From the NCBI GenBank assembly GCA_036426205.1, contig CM071579.1:16536267-16600266 (forward strand): a stretch of DNA of 64,000 nt, written 5' to 3'. Position 1 is the stretch's first letter; each line of letters begins with the position of its first letter. This DNA comes from Ascaphus truei. Taxonomy: Eukaryota > Chordata > Amphibia > Anura > Ascaphidae. A program made the translations under genes and the position numbers. The notes beneath the pieces are model-generated. The model made no database searches and was not told where the DNA came from. It was given only the letters and a program-made list of their open reading frames with translations. Shown in pieces: positions 32,303 through 43,141 of this stretch.

Positions 32303-32600
32303 CAGGGGTGCGCAATCATTTTCCACTGCGCGCCCCCATCCCCCCCATCTCCAAAGTAAAATGACACCATGGGGTCATGTGACATGGCAACGCACTGTCA
32401 CATGACCCCAGTGGTGTCATTTAATGCCACGTTGCCATGGCGACGTGACGTCGGAGACAAGATAAGAAAAATTACAGAGGCCTTGCGCGATCCCCCGGCA
32501 TTTAATTTAAATGCTTTGGCAAAGAGTGCGGGGCTTCTGTAAGCGCTGTGCTGCCCCCAGAGAATCTGGGGGTGTGCCCCCCAGTTTGCACACCGCTGAC
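32303..32600. mobile_element. hAT-like non-autonomous element
   Basis: The left CAGGGGTGCGCAATCATTTT and the inverted right CAGCGGTGTGCAAACTGGGG are degenerate terminal repeats. A long internal inverted pair (GGGGTCATGTGACATGGCAA / CACATGACCCCAG) adds foldback. Parts recur at 4625-4830 and 43860-44002 (CGCGATC..CCGGCATTTAA, GTTTGTGCACCGCTGG). A clear TSD was not found. Confidence 0.6.
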
Positions 32601-34730
32601 ACACACAAACATAGACTCTCTCACTGTAACATTCATTGTGTTGAACGTGTACTACAGAAACTATATGTAAATTAGATTAGCACAATTTACACACAGTGTG
32701 TACATCACTCTGAAGAGTGTGTTCAGTGTCCTTAGAAGCTATGGTTCTTTTAAGGATGAACACGAGCTAAACCGGATCCAGCTCTCTACAGAACCAAAAT
32801 AAATGTCATTTTTACATGGTATCCTAAAATAATACTATACCTGCAGCAATAATGATTAGCCAGTTTTGGTCTGTTACAGATATCTTTTTGATGGCTGCAC
32901 TACAACAATTCATGTATAGTTATGGGAATTGTTGTGGCATTAAGTAACAATACGTCACTGAAGTGTCAATCATACTTCTTTAAACCATTTGGTTTAATAA
33001 TGGTCACTGTGACCATTGTGCAAATGTGCCAATAAATAATATGCCGAATATTAAGCTTTTCCAGACGGAGAACAGGGGTTAGTCATGGAGTCATTGGTAG
33101 ACGATTTAATGCTAATTTGACCAACATAATGTCTTATTAATACTGAAATGGCAGTTTACCAATGTAGAGATGAACTACAGGGTATGAGTCCGCTTGGAAA
33201 ATTAGGTATAATTCAATTCTATTGTGTATGTAAGGACATTTGCGAGGGACCTGCAGGGAAGTAAGCAGATGCCCTTTCAAATGGTAAATAAAATGAACAC
33301 TTCATTAAGCAGTGGAGGGGATTGCACTTTTAATTAGACATATTTGCCACTTGTTGGTGGATTTCACTCGTTCATTGACAATCTGGTCACATGGATGTAA
33401 TTTGGGACCTAGCATTGCAATGAAATCTCCGAGTATATGGTTGTTAATGAGCAATAAACTCAATAGGAAACAGGGCTTCACCCCCCCCCCCAAACTGCAG
33501 TAGCGCTCTACTTACAAATAATTCCCATTTGTGAGGCACAGTTGAGAGTGCAAAGTTTCAGGTCCAACACGGCCCTTTCACTGTTTCTAAATAAATGGAA
33601 ATGACTGTAAAATACTTTTTATTTTTTTTATTTTTTTAACGTAGAGCTATATTTGATAGTTTTGGGAGAAATCCTGTTTCCTATTGATTGTTTACATAGT
33701 GTGTTGTCCACACACAGATTTTTCTACATTCATATTTTTGTCACAATTTTTTCCTGTCTGAATGAGCCAGGCCATAGCATAGAAAAAGAAAAACAAAAAC
33801 ACATGATCATTGAATTCTTAATGCGTGAAATAAGATCATATTGGACATTTTGTAAGTCACTTCCAATAGTGTGTTCTAAAACATGACTAGGGGCAGATTT
33901 ATAAAACTATCAAGCCCTGATCTGTCATTGACAGCCATTCAAGTCTTGGTCCGTTACCCCTGGTTTGGGGTTAAAATTTAGGCAGGGCAATCTTATTTGT
34001 ATATGTAAAGCATGTGACAATGTATAATGCTACATTCTTACCTAGATTCCAGGACTATTGGAGCACCCATCACATTTCTTATCGAACTGTACATTCTTAC
34101 CTAAGCTGGCAATTGCTTGGTGCTCCTGTTATAATTCTGTCAAAATCCTGATTGTGTGACTAACATGATGGCCGACTTCTAACTTTGTGCTGCTGTCAGT
34201 AAACTCCTGACGCTGATATGTAACATTATATGACGGAGTGTGACACATTATTGTTACAGGTTCCAGAGTAATAGACAGTCTGCTGTTTTGAACACAGAAA
34301 CAGATCTGTTTGTGATACTTTGTTGCCAAACGGTGGAGCTCAGAAAGGTGTGTCAGCCTGGTCCAAAAGAGGAAGTGGATGTAACGTTCTAAATGGTTGC
34401 TGTAGTAACCAAAGAATCATCAATACATTCATAAAAGTCATTCAAAATGGCATTTGGAGTAAAAAAAAAAAACGCAGACAGTATTGGCTAATACTACAGA
34501 ACTGATTTATTTTGCTGCTTTAAAAATAAACATTATAATGGTATTTGTCTAATGCAGTATTTTTTATTTATTTCAGTTTCCTAACATAACGCAAAATCCC
34601 TAGTGCAGCAAAATTATGGTTTTGTTTATATAAATACATTGTTTAATTAGAGTACCAATTTATTTGAAATGTTTACTCTTGATATGATCGGTCACATAAA
34701 AACCTGCAGTGTCTATTACCGGTTTATGGC
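32601..34730. other. METTL15 intron, nothing recognised
   Basis: About 2.1 kb of AT-rich sequence without repeats that I recognise and without coding or splice-site context. A C run is at 33481-33490. Confidence 0.4.
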
Positions 34731-34734
34731 CAGG

Positions 34735-34965
34735 TTCCTAGTGGCCGTTGCGGCGCACGCTACAGTGTGCGCGCCGCACTCCAGATACACACTTATCAGG
34801 CAGGCCCCAGTATCTTCTTGTGTGGGCGCTCACGTATAGCGCTAGCCGGCGGGCAGATATGGCCTCCCCCCTTCATGGCCACGCCTCCCATCGCTCCCCT
34901 ACAGACTGCAGATCGCGGCTTTTATCTGTGCATGCGCCACAGTAAACACGGACCGTAGCCTAAGT
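34735..34965. mobile_element. GC-rich MITE
   Basis: CpG-rich island of about 230 bp in AT-rich sequence. The ends are weakly inverted (GGTTCCTAGTGGCCGTTGCG and GGACCGTAGCCTAA). A GCGGCGCACGC/GTGTGCGCGCCGC hairpin is at 34751-34776. Probably the same broad class as 57138 and 61923. Confidence 0.5.
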
Positions 34966-35910
34966 GAGTCCAAACAGAGAAAATTGTCTGGACACTGGAA
35001 CCTTTAATGAAAATCTGGGACTGTCCCCGCTAATTCGGGACGTATGATCACCATGTCACTAATGTACGTACCACATTGCTTACTTGTTCAAGCTGTTTTA
35101 TCAGCGTTCTTATTCTCACGACCTGTCTTCGATCACTAATTGCAGATGAGGTTGTTTAAGCAGACACAGCTGGCTAAATTGTGTTTCATAAAATAATGTC
35201 TGCTTCCTCGGTGAACACAGGTCATGTTAATGTGAATGACTATTTCATTTTCCTTCTCATCCAACTTGTGACATTTGTTATCTTCGGTAGACATTGTGTT
35301 GTGCAGTGCGTCACTAGCCTCTATCAACAAGAGGGTTAAGGACATTTTCACCGCCAACGGATTTGTACTTTATTTCTGAGACCATAAAAGTTTTGAGAAG
35401 GCGCGCGCTGTACTGTCTGGTTGTTTCTTGTGCGTGGCGTTTTGGCACTCTGTACCAGTACGACTGGTGCGATTATTAAGACGATAAATTGCATCTACAG
35501 TAGGTGTATGTCCTAATGAAGAGTCAGCAAGTAAACTGGATCCATTCCTTCAACAAACAGTGTGCACAGACACCAAAACACACTGTAATGAAACTGAATA
35601 ATTGGGTTTGCTGCAGTAAGTGGGAGTGAGAGGTGAAGAAATACAAATGCTGTTTGCTAGCTCCATTAATGAGATGAAGTTTGGTGTTTGAGCTATAAAT
35701 TGAGATGTGGGGGTGGTATAGGCAGGAGAGCAGTACAGGATCCCGGCTCTGGCTTTTCTGATATTTCTCACTTTGCAGAAGCATATTGAAACAAATCTGG
35801 CTAAACTGTCTACTGCTCTCTTCTTCTTGCAGTTTTTAGTTGGGGATCACTCATCACTTGCCCTTACCACCTTTTGCGAATTAAATTGCTAAATTGCGTT
35901 TGGTTTAACA
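34966..35910. other. METTL15 intron, nothing recognised
   Basis: Unassigned sequence; minus-strand open frames at 35524-35784 overlap each other and show no domain. Confidence 0.35.
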
Positions 35911-35917
35911 AGTACAG

Positions 35918-36514
35918 TACAGTTTTTCAACCGTTTTTGGGGGGTTAAGGAACCCTAGAATTAGATTGTGAAATTCTGGGGATCTCCACCCTTCTTTCAC
36001 CCCCCCTCTCTGTTCCCTCTTGCACACCCTCCCTCTCCCCCCCCCCCTTATGCTCACCCTCTCCCCACCTCACACTCTCTCCCCCTTACGCTCTCTCCTT
36101 CGCTTTCTCACCTTACACTCCCTCCCTCTTTCCCCCTCACTCTCCCCCTCTATCTCCTCCCCTTACTCTCTCTTGCCCCCCCCCTCCCCCCCCCCCGCCC
36201 CCCCCCCCCCCCCCCCACTCCACACACCTCCCTCTAGCTCTCTTGGAGCCTGACACTCTCACCCTCTTTCCCCCTCTATCTCTGAGTCTGCGCCGGTCTG
36301 CAGCTCTCTCCTCCTGTCAGCCGGAAGTTGGACTCGATTTCCGGCGCAGACAAGAGAGAGAGAGGAAGGATCGAAGTTACGGAGATGCTGCTGAACTCTG
36401 GGGCCGTCGGGTCACTGCTGCATGGGGAGCTGCCGGGCCCGGGACAGCTGGGAGAGTTGTCCCAGCTCTTCCCCTCACTGGAGGCTGTGGAACCCCTGTT
36501 GAAAATCACTGCAC
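35918..36514. mobile_element. hAT-like element with pyrimidine-rich interior
   Basis: The left CAGTTTTTCAACCGTTTTTG and the inverted right CAGTGATTTTCAACAGGGGT are terminal repeats; GGTTAAGGAACC follows on the left. The interior is CT- and C-rich (36000-36230, including a C run near 36190-36220) and then GC-rich. The Pro/Ser/Leu-rich open frames reflect this composition. Confidence 0.6.
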
Positions 36515-37136
36515 TAGTATGTGCACTGCCACTGCTACCTACATTATATATGAGATAGCAGCATACAATAATGATACTGACATTATTTCTGACAACACAT
36601 ACCTCTCTGGCCTGCTAAACATGTAAATAATTCATGTTTCACAGTACGTTTTATATCTAATGAAAAGGTGTGACTTATCATTGCCTGTAGGTTCTGAATT
36701 CATTTGTTGTCTGTTTATTCCTGTATTTATAGTTTCATGATGATCAGTCAAGAGACATTAAAAAGCACCAATGTTTTTTGTTCAATGACAAACTTCAATT
36801 TTAGTCTTATATTTGACTAAGCCACACTTGTTGTTTTGACTTGCTATCTTTTAAAAATATATTTTCATTTTCAAATTCCACACCTACAATAAACCTTGGT
36901 CAAATATTCTGTGCCAATAAAAAGAAATCGATGTATTTGCTAGTAAGGTAGGCTCAGGCAGAGGAAGTAACCCAGAATCTTCGTCATAACTCAGCTGTTT
37001 TTTGAGCTGGTTAATTTCTTCTGTAAGGTTATATGTATCTTCTGAAAGTGATGTGTGCATAGCCTTGTACTAGGGTTCAATTCTATATACACTGGTACAA
37101 GAACAGAAAAAAGCTGTATGGTGCTCTAACACAGAC
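36515..37136. other. METTL15 intron, nothing recognised
   Basis: AT-rich sequence without recognised elements. Confidence 0.35.
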
Positions 37137-37139
37137 CCA

Positions 37140-37262
37140 AAAATACACCTTGAGAAAGAGCGAAAGCTCGAAACGCGTTGGTGGGGGCCTTAGGGCTCGT
37201 TTTTTTCTTGTACCATGCTCTGATCCATTAAACCTTTATTGGGGACCCACACTCTAGCAATT
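37140..37262 (+). repeat. Repeat with CTTGAGAAAG..CGAAACGCGTTGG motif
   Basis: CCTTGAGAAA (37148-37157), a stem GAGC/GCTC around GAAA, then GAAACGCGTTGG (37170-37181). It has the same layout as the hammerhead-like motif at 8285, but CTGATGA is replaced by CTTGAGA, so catalysis is not expected. It ends about 80 bp later with a CCTTTATTGGGGACCC stretch. Confidence 0.6.
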
Positions 37263-38305
37263 GTTTTTGTAGTAGTGCTCCATCTCTCCTTCGTCAAACC
37301 TATATACACTGGTAGCCAAGGTTAATGCACTCACTCATAGCGCAGAATATCGCATTATAATGCAGAATATCCCACTGTAACGCCTCAGTGGGTGCAAAAA
37401 ACGTTGCTACATCTGCATTCCGAAGCGACCACGCTAAGTGTGAGTGACTGAACTCCAACAGACCGATGTATGTGACATTAAAATGCACGATATAGTAGAG
37501 ATGTTATTCAGATGCTGCACATCTGTTGCATTTTGCACAAGGTGCCAAATAAAAGTACAAAAAAAACCCACTTTTCAAAGTCAAGTTATTATGTAACCTC
37601 TGAAGGTTTCAAGTAATTTTCCACTTTTGCCAGTTCCTCACATCGCTTTACAATAATAATAAAAAAAAAATGCATATCCCAGAACCACATCTTCTCGAAT
37701 TAAAGAGGGAGATGAGTCACTGTCTCCTGTTAAGTCCTAATAGAAAATGTATAATTGAATTTGTTCTGTTAACTTTTCTTAGGTTATTTAATTTTATTAG
37801 ATTTCTCATGCTGTTTTCTTTTAACCTATTCCCGGCTCGGTGGGTGTCCCACACAAATGTGTTCGGTGCACTGCTGGCTTCTGTAAAAGAAGCCAGGTTT
37901 ATCCAGTTGCAGACATGAATACATAGAATGGTTGGTAGCAAAGTATAATGAATAGGGCTGCTCATCGATGAGAGACGTTCCAATGGTGTCAGAGAGAACA
38001 AAGCTTGAACTGTCTCTTATGCCACTGATGGACATTCCCTTTTATGCATGTTATGTTAAATATTAGTCCTTCTCTCTACTGTTCTGCCCAACTCGTGTCC
38101 CATACCGCTGCCACGTATTCCCATATTTCCACATGACGCAAACATCCCCACAGTCCTTCTCCCCTGGCGTTTTGTTGGCACTTGCCTACAAATTCATAAA
38201 CATTTTTTTTTAGCATTTCAAGGTAACATTGATGTTTAGTTATTGACGACACCAGATGATCACTTTGTTGCTAAATACAGGTAACATTCTTATTTATTAG
38301 AAGGA
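37263..38305. other. METTL15 intron, nothing recognised
   Basis: Unassigned sequence; the paired open frames at 37670-38035 lie on opposite strands and show no domain. Confidence 0.35.
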
Positions 38306-38308
38306 GCG

Positions 38309-38716
38309 GAGAATGACCTGTGACGGTTTTAGAATTTTCACGCCCTTAGGCACTTGCCTTTTTGCCGCCCTAGCCTCCTCCTCTTGCTGCGTCCCGACGC
38401 CACGTGGCGACGCATGTCCATGCCAACCCTGTGACGTCACATCATGGCAACGCGTCGCCACAGCATTTGACATGCGATGCTGCAGAAGGAGGAGGGTGAT
38501 GCTGCAGAAGGATGAAGGCAACACTGCAGGAGGTGGTAAGAGGCCTTTACAGAGGTCCCACTCTCCCCCTCTGCAATCAGTTTAATTGTTAAAGGGAAGA
38601 GAGTGGGGCCACTGTAATCGCAGTACCGCCCCCCCCCCCTGAAATTTGCCGCCCCCCTGAAATCTGCCGGCCTGGGCCTAGTAGGCCTAAGCCTAAATAT
38701 GAGCCTGAGTATGGCA
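38309..38716. mobile_element. Non-autonomous element just upstream of METTL15 exon
   Basis: The left GACCTGTGACGGTTTTAGAA and CGCCCTTAGGCACTTGCC, and the right CTGGGCCTAGTAGGCCTAAG and TATGAGCCTGAGTATGG, look like a dispersed CpG-rich element with a C run (38629-38638). It ends about 50 bp before the METTL15 splice acceptor, outside the pyrimidine tract. Confidence 0.5.
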
Positions 38717-38772
38717 CGTAAATTAAGTCTCCAACACTCACTTCTTTTCTTCTTTCGCCTTTCTACAGTATC

Positions 38773-38964
38773 ATGCAACCTTCAATCAGACAAGTGATCT
38801 GCAGGAAATACTGTGGGTTCCAGAGGGGAGCAGCTCGCACAATTGCTCAGACTAGAGAGGTTTGCCATATACTGGAGGCTCCAGACACAGATGGCTGTAA
38901 GGCATTGCATGTACCTGTGATGGTAAATGAAGTCATTGACTGTTTGGCACCCCAAAAAGGCCAG
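38773..38964 (+). CDS. METTL15: METTL15 first coding exon (residues 1-64)
   Basis: METTL15 is the mitochondrial member of the RsmH/MraW family and makes N4-methylcytidine in 12S rRNA. The peptide begins MQPSIRQVICRKYCGFQRGA, is rich in Arg/Lys and poor in acidic residues (a plausible mitochondrial presequence), and ends in LHVPVMVNEVIDCLAPQKGQ. HVPVM..EV...L.P..G is the hallmark start of the RsmH methyltransferase fold. The acceptor is a long pyrimidine tract ending TTTCTACAG (38760-38768), with the ATG 4 nt inside the exon; the donor is CAG|GTGAGT after 38964. The 64 codons end in phase 0, just before the SAM-binding segment, as in the human gene. No later exon is seen to the window end. A short upstream 5'UTR exon is expected but not located. 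Confidence 0.92.
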
Positions 38965-39158
38965 GTGAGTCCTATTTATATTCCATTAGTATTTGAGAAA
39001 ATTATTGATTTATTTGTTATCTTTGGTTCTTCATCGTTGGTACAGTAAAGCCATGCGCACTATATGTAAATGAAATCACAAACGCATTTTAATTACTGCA
39101 TTGGAAAGCTGATGTTTCAGTACACAAAGTACCTTCATCAGATGCAGCATTAATATAA

Positions 39159-39165
39159 CAAGTGT

Positions 39166-39204
<39 letters not shown>

Positions 39205-39890
39205 TATAGTAACACTTGGGGGGTGGGAGGGAGTGGGCCAGGGACACTTGGGTGGGTGGGGAGCGGGCCAGGACACTTGGGGGCCAGGGACAACTGGGTA
39301 GGTGGGGTGGAGGGGGCCAGGACCCTGGGTGGTTGGGAGGGGCCAGACCCTTGGGTGGGTGGGAGGGGCCAGGGACACTTGGGTGGGTGGAGGGGGGCCA
39401 GGGCCTTGGGTGGTGAGGCAGTACTGTGGTGGGGTGACTTCCTTGCCACCTGACGTTTCCCCTGCCTGCCCCCCCGATATCCCCTGCTGCCCGGGACGGG
39501 ATGTGTGGCTTGGGGGCACGGGAGGTGAGCTCGGGAATCTGGGCGGGGGGGAAGGGGGGCCGCAGTAGGAGTCTTGTACTCCCACCCTCCCCTATTACGT
39601 GCGTGGGCCGCTGAGGAGCTGGTACTCCTCCCCGTCCCACGTTGGGAGCGGGGGGGAGGAGGGGAGCGGGGGGAGGAAGGGAGCGGGGGAGGAAGGGAGC
39701 GGGCCCTGCGCAAGCGCGCGGGACCGGCGGGGAGAATCGCCGCCATTTCTTTTATCTTAGCGGGGGTGGGGGGGCGGGAGACACCGCGCGGCCAGCCTCG
39801 CTGCGACCCGGCAATTTTGGTGCCGTGGTCCCGGTGCCGGGTCGCGACCCACCATTTGGGAACGCTTGTACTACGAAGATTTGTTTGAAA
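39159..39890. mobile_element. Element with TA tract, G-rich minisatellite and CpG-rich end
   Basis: (TA)n at 39169-39197. A G-rich minisatellite follows (about 39215-39420), with units of about 30-50 bp containing GGGCCAGGGACACTTGGGTGG, and then a CpG-rich part (39590-39890). It ends GGGTCGCGACCCACCATTTGGGAACGC. An inverted relative is at 42400-42690. Open frames on both strands here come from the repeats. Confidence 0.6.
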
Positions 39891-39899
39891 ATGTTTCAC

Positions 39900-40500
39900 T
39901 GTGATTGAAATGTGCACAATGTTACCAATAATAGAATTAAGCAGAATAAGGCAAAACTTTTTTTAAGCACATATTTATTGGGAAATTGATAATTGTATGA
40001 TAAATATTATAGGAAACTGTCAAAATGAAGAGCTGGGGAAGCCAGTTTCAGTATGAAAAGTGCGCACAAATGACCTAGAGCCGTATGAACTGTGATGGGA
40101 CAAATGGTAAATTACAAATGGTAGACTGAGCATTGCACGCCCTCCCCACCCCCCCAAAAAAAGATCGTTTAGAGCAGCCTGCCAACTCGTAAAGTGAGAA
40201 GGGCCGCCGAACTGCTCCAAGGAAAAAAAATTCGGGCCCGCACGGGTAAAATCATCATACTTTCTCCTCCAGCACCTCTCATCATCAATTTGCACCAATC
40301 AATAATCAAACAGTGACTAATTGTCAGAAAACATTCCACTGTGCCTGAAAATGTTCGACAGTTGTATATGCAGTGCAATCAGTGGGGAGAGGGGAGGGGG
40401 GGGGGGGAGGGTGGGGAGGGGAGAATCCTGCTCAGCTCTAATAGATTACTAGGGAGGTGCTATCAGGGTGGAAACATAGCGTGGGGGGGAGAGAGGAAAG
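39900..40500. other. METTL15 intron, nothing recognised
   Basis: Unassigned sequence; G-rich stretch at 40381-40425. Confidence 0.35.
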
Positions 40501-40501
40501 A

Positions 40502-41303
40502 ACCCTATATGATGCACTCAACCCTACTAGATGAAAATAATAAACTTTTATTAATATAATTGAAGGAAGCAAACGTCATAGCGACGTCTTGTGTATCACT
40601 GCAGTGTCAAACTCACAGGAGTTTGCTTTCGATTTGTAGGATAGCTTTAAACTTTGATGTGGGCACTATGGATCCCACTAGCTAGGAAACTTTAGTACGC
40701 TAGACTCCTGCTGGCATGGATAGCCCAGAGCATATTCACACAGAGGATGTTACGGCACTGTCTCCCCCCCACCCCTGGCAGCAGCTGCAAAAGCGTGAGT
40801 GCAAGTTATCAGCCTGGGGTCCCCTTGTTGCCTGTTGTAACAGGTTGATCACAGGGTTACTCCAGCACCCACCTCTTGCAGCGCTCCCATTAACTGTACT
40901 ACGGGGTTCCTTTCCAGCCGGGTACATTCAGCTATTGATTATGCAGCAGTGTTAATGTGCCCTACTGCAGCTGTATTAACACAGTGCTGCATTACCAATG
41001 CTCCAGTGTCCTTATGTATAAAAATAATTCGGTAGATTGGTGCACCTCCATTCATGACAGGGTTATACTTTCTGTTCATCTACTGAATTAATTCCTCATA
41101 CAAGTACTGTGAGAACCAACAGTAACTCAATCTACGTGTGTCTAACTAGCTAAGAACTTTATCTGGTCATCTAGCATTGTCTTCACACCAGAACGGCACA
41201 GTACACTATTTAGTTTTAATATATTTGTTCTGTTTGCTTCCTTCAATTAATTAATAAAAGTTTATTATTTTCATCTAGTAGGGTTGAGTGCATCATATAG
41301 GGT
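40502..41303. mobile_element. 802-bp element with about 70-bp terminal inverted repeats
   Basis: The left end (40502-40574) begins ACCCTATATGATGCACTCAA and the right end (41232-41303) is its reverse complement with only a small gap in the TTAATATAATTG part. The interior has no long open frame. It is clearly a TIR transposon, but I could not fix a target duplication, so the superfamily is open. Confidence 0.8.
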
Positions 41304-41429
41304 ATTCTGCACGTGCTCACATGTGGATGGTAAACTTGGATCCTAAATACGAAGATCATTCAGAAGCCTCAGACAAAGACGTACAGTATTGAGAGATGTA
41401 GGCTAGGTGTTACCCAAACCTATTTAAGT

Positions 41430-42125
41430 AACCGGTGAGGTTGGAAAATGTGTACACTTTAGCCTGAAGAAGAACTCTGTGAGGTTGGAAAGCCTGTACA
41501 CCGGGAACGGAAGAAGAACCCTGTGAGGTTGGAAAGCTTGTACACCGGGAACTGAAGAAGAACCCTGTGAGGTTGGAAAGCTTGTACACCAACCTGAGCT
41601 AATTGAACAGTCCTCGCTAGATGCCATCCGCCGACAATCGTACCCGGGAACTGAGAAGAACCCTGTGTAGTGTAAAAGCTTGTACACCGGGAACTAAGAA
41701 AGAAACCTGTGAGTTTTGAAAGCTTGTACACCCGGTAAGAAGAAGTAACCCTGTGAGGTTTGTAAAGCTTGCTACACGCTCCGGGAACTGAAGAGTAACC
41801 CTGTGAGGGTTGAAACTTGGACACCGGAACTGAAGAGTAACCCTGTGAGGTTGGAAGCTTGTACACGCGGAGAACCCTTGAAGGTGCAAGTCCACGCCCG
41901 GACGATAAACCTGTGAGGTTGGAAAGCTTGTACACGGGAACGTAAGAGAACCTGTGAGAGTTGGAAAGCGGTACACGGAATCTGCAGGCGAAACCCTGTG
42001 AGTTGGTAAAGATTGTAACCGGGAAATTGAAGCAACCCCGAGGGTAGTGTACCGGTGACTGAGAAGAACCTGTGGTTGGAAGTAAGTACATGGAGAAACT
42101 ATTTGAAGCCGTGTCGCTGATAGGA
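41430..42125. repeat. 44-bp minisatellite, about 15 units
   Basis: The unit reads GAAGAAGAACCCTGTGAGG then TTGGAAAGCTTGTACACCGG and GAACT. Starts at 41466, 41510 and 41554 give an exact 44-bp period; one spacer of unrelated sequence lies at 41593-41640. From about 41640 to 42120 single-base insertions and deletions build up. The long minus-strand open frames here (FQPHR, FPTSQ and similar) are the minisatellite read in translation. Confidence 0.85.
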
Positions 42126-42397
42126 GACCTTTGAGGCAATGGTAACTACTGGATCTATGCTTACAAGTGATTCATCATATGCACTTACACTCCTCCCCAT
42201 AGACTTTAGGACATTTTATTTGGATTATTGACCAATTTATTTTTCTTTCGGGGATTACCACCTCAAGTTTGGGTTTTGTTTAATATATATACATTTATGC
42301 TGTGTATTTTTAGTATTTATGTCCAGTAACCAAGCCTTTGTTTGTTTTATACAAAAATTTTCCTACTATATTTCAATTGCTATGTAGGCTGTGCGCC

Positions 42398-42399
42398 AG

Positions 42400-42432
<33 letters not shown>

Positions 42433-42690
42433 TATTATATAGATATTAAGAGACTGGCCCCCTCCCTCCCACCCACCCAAGTGTCCCTGGCCCCCTCCCT
42501 GTGTGTGTGTGTATCAGCGGCTGTGTGTGTGTCTGTGTGTGTGTGTGTGTATATCAGTGGCTGTGTGTGTGTCTGTGCAGGCCCTATAGGCCAGTATAGG
42601 CGATACATTTTTTAGTGGGTCACGAAAAAAAAGTTAAAAAATAACCGGGTCACGGAAAAAAAAGTTTGGGAAACCCTGTCGTAGTACATT
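42398..42690. mobile_element. Inverted relative of the 39.2-39.9 kb element
   Basis: (TA)n at 42398-42427, then the CCCACCCACCCAAGTGTCCC unit, which is the complement of the 39.2-kb minisatellite, GT repeats, and an end GGGTCACGGAAAAAAAAGTT TGGGAAACCCTG. This end type matches the one at 39850-39870. Confidence 0.55.
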
Positions 42691-43139
42691 ATACATACAT
42701 ATTAAGGAATCACATTCTCTTCTCATATCATAACAAGCCACATTATAGGTTAACAATATGAATGAGTTCCTCCGATTTACATTTCAGTTTGTGGTCCTCA
42801 TAGAGCAACTTATAGATTTCTGGTTAAGAGACATTCGCTTTTACACAATGTCGACGTCATTCTGGCTTTATTTTCCTAATTTTTTAACTCGCTGTCAAAC
42901 CTTTTTGGTTAATATTTAAATTTACATTAAATTTAAACTTTAACAACTCCCCCCCCCCTAACTACAATGTCTATCTCTTTGCATTTTATATATCAGTTGT
43001 TCAAAGTTATCTTTTGTTCTCTAGGATTTGACCTCATATTGGTATTGTATTGGTATTGGTATTGTATTTTTCTGATTAGAAACCATGTCGTGTCCGCAAT
43101 CATTTTTTCAATGGCTGTCTTGTACTTGTCCACTTAAAG
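42691..43139. other. Unassigned, possibly LINE 3' tail
   Basis: Lies downstream (minus strand) of the L1-like coding fragment and may be its 3'UTR. Contains a TATTGGTATTG short tandem (43037-43063). Confidence 0.35.
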
Positions 43140-43141
43140 AA

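Noticed and set aside
36276..36626. Open frames around 36.3-36.6 kb as a gene
   Set aside because: They lie inside a TIR-bounded hAT-like element and have no domain.
39150..39917. 255-codon proline-rich open frame (minus)
   Set aside because: Made by the G-rich minisatellite and CpG-rich element; overlapping open frames occur in all frames.
41430..42125. CRISPR-like array
   Set aside because: Units are contiguous without unique spacers, and the genome is eukaryotic.
41459..42139. 226-codon open frame on the minus strand
   Set aside because: It is the 44-bp minisatellite read in translation; the frame changes unit by unit and no domain exists.
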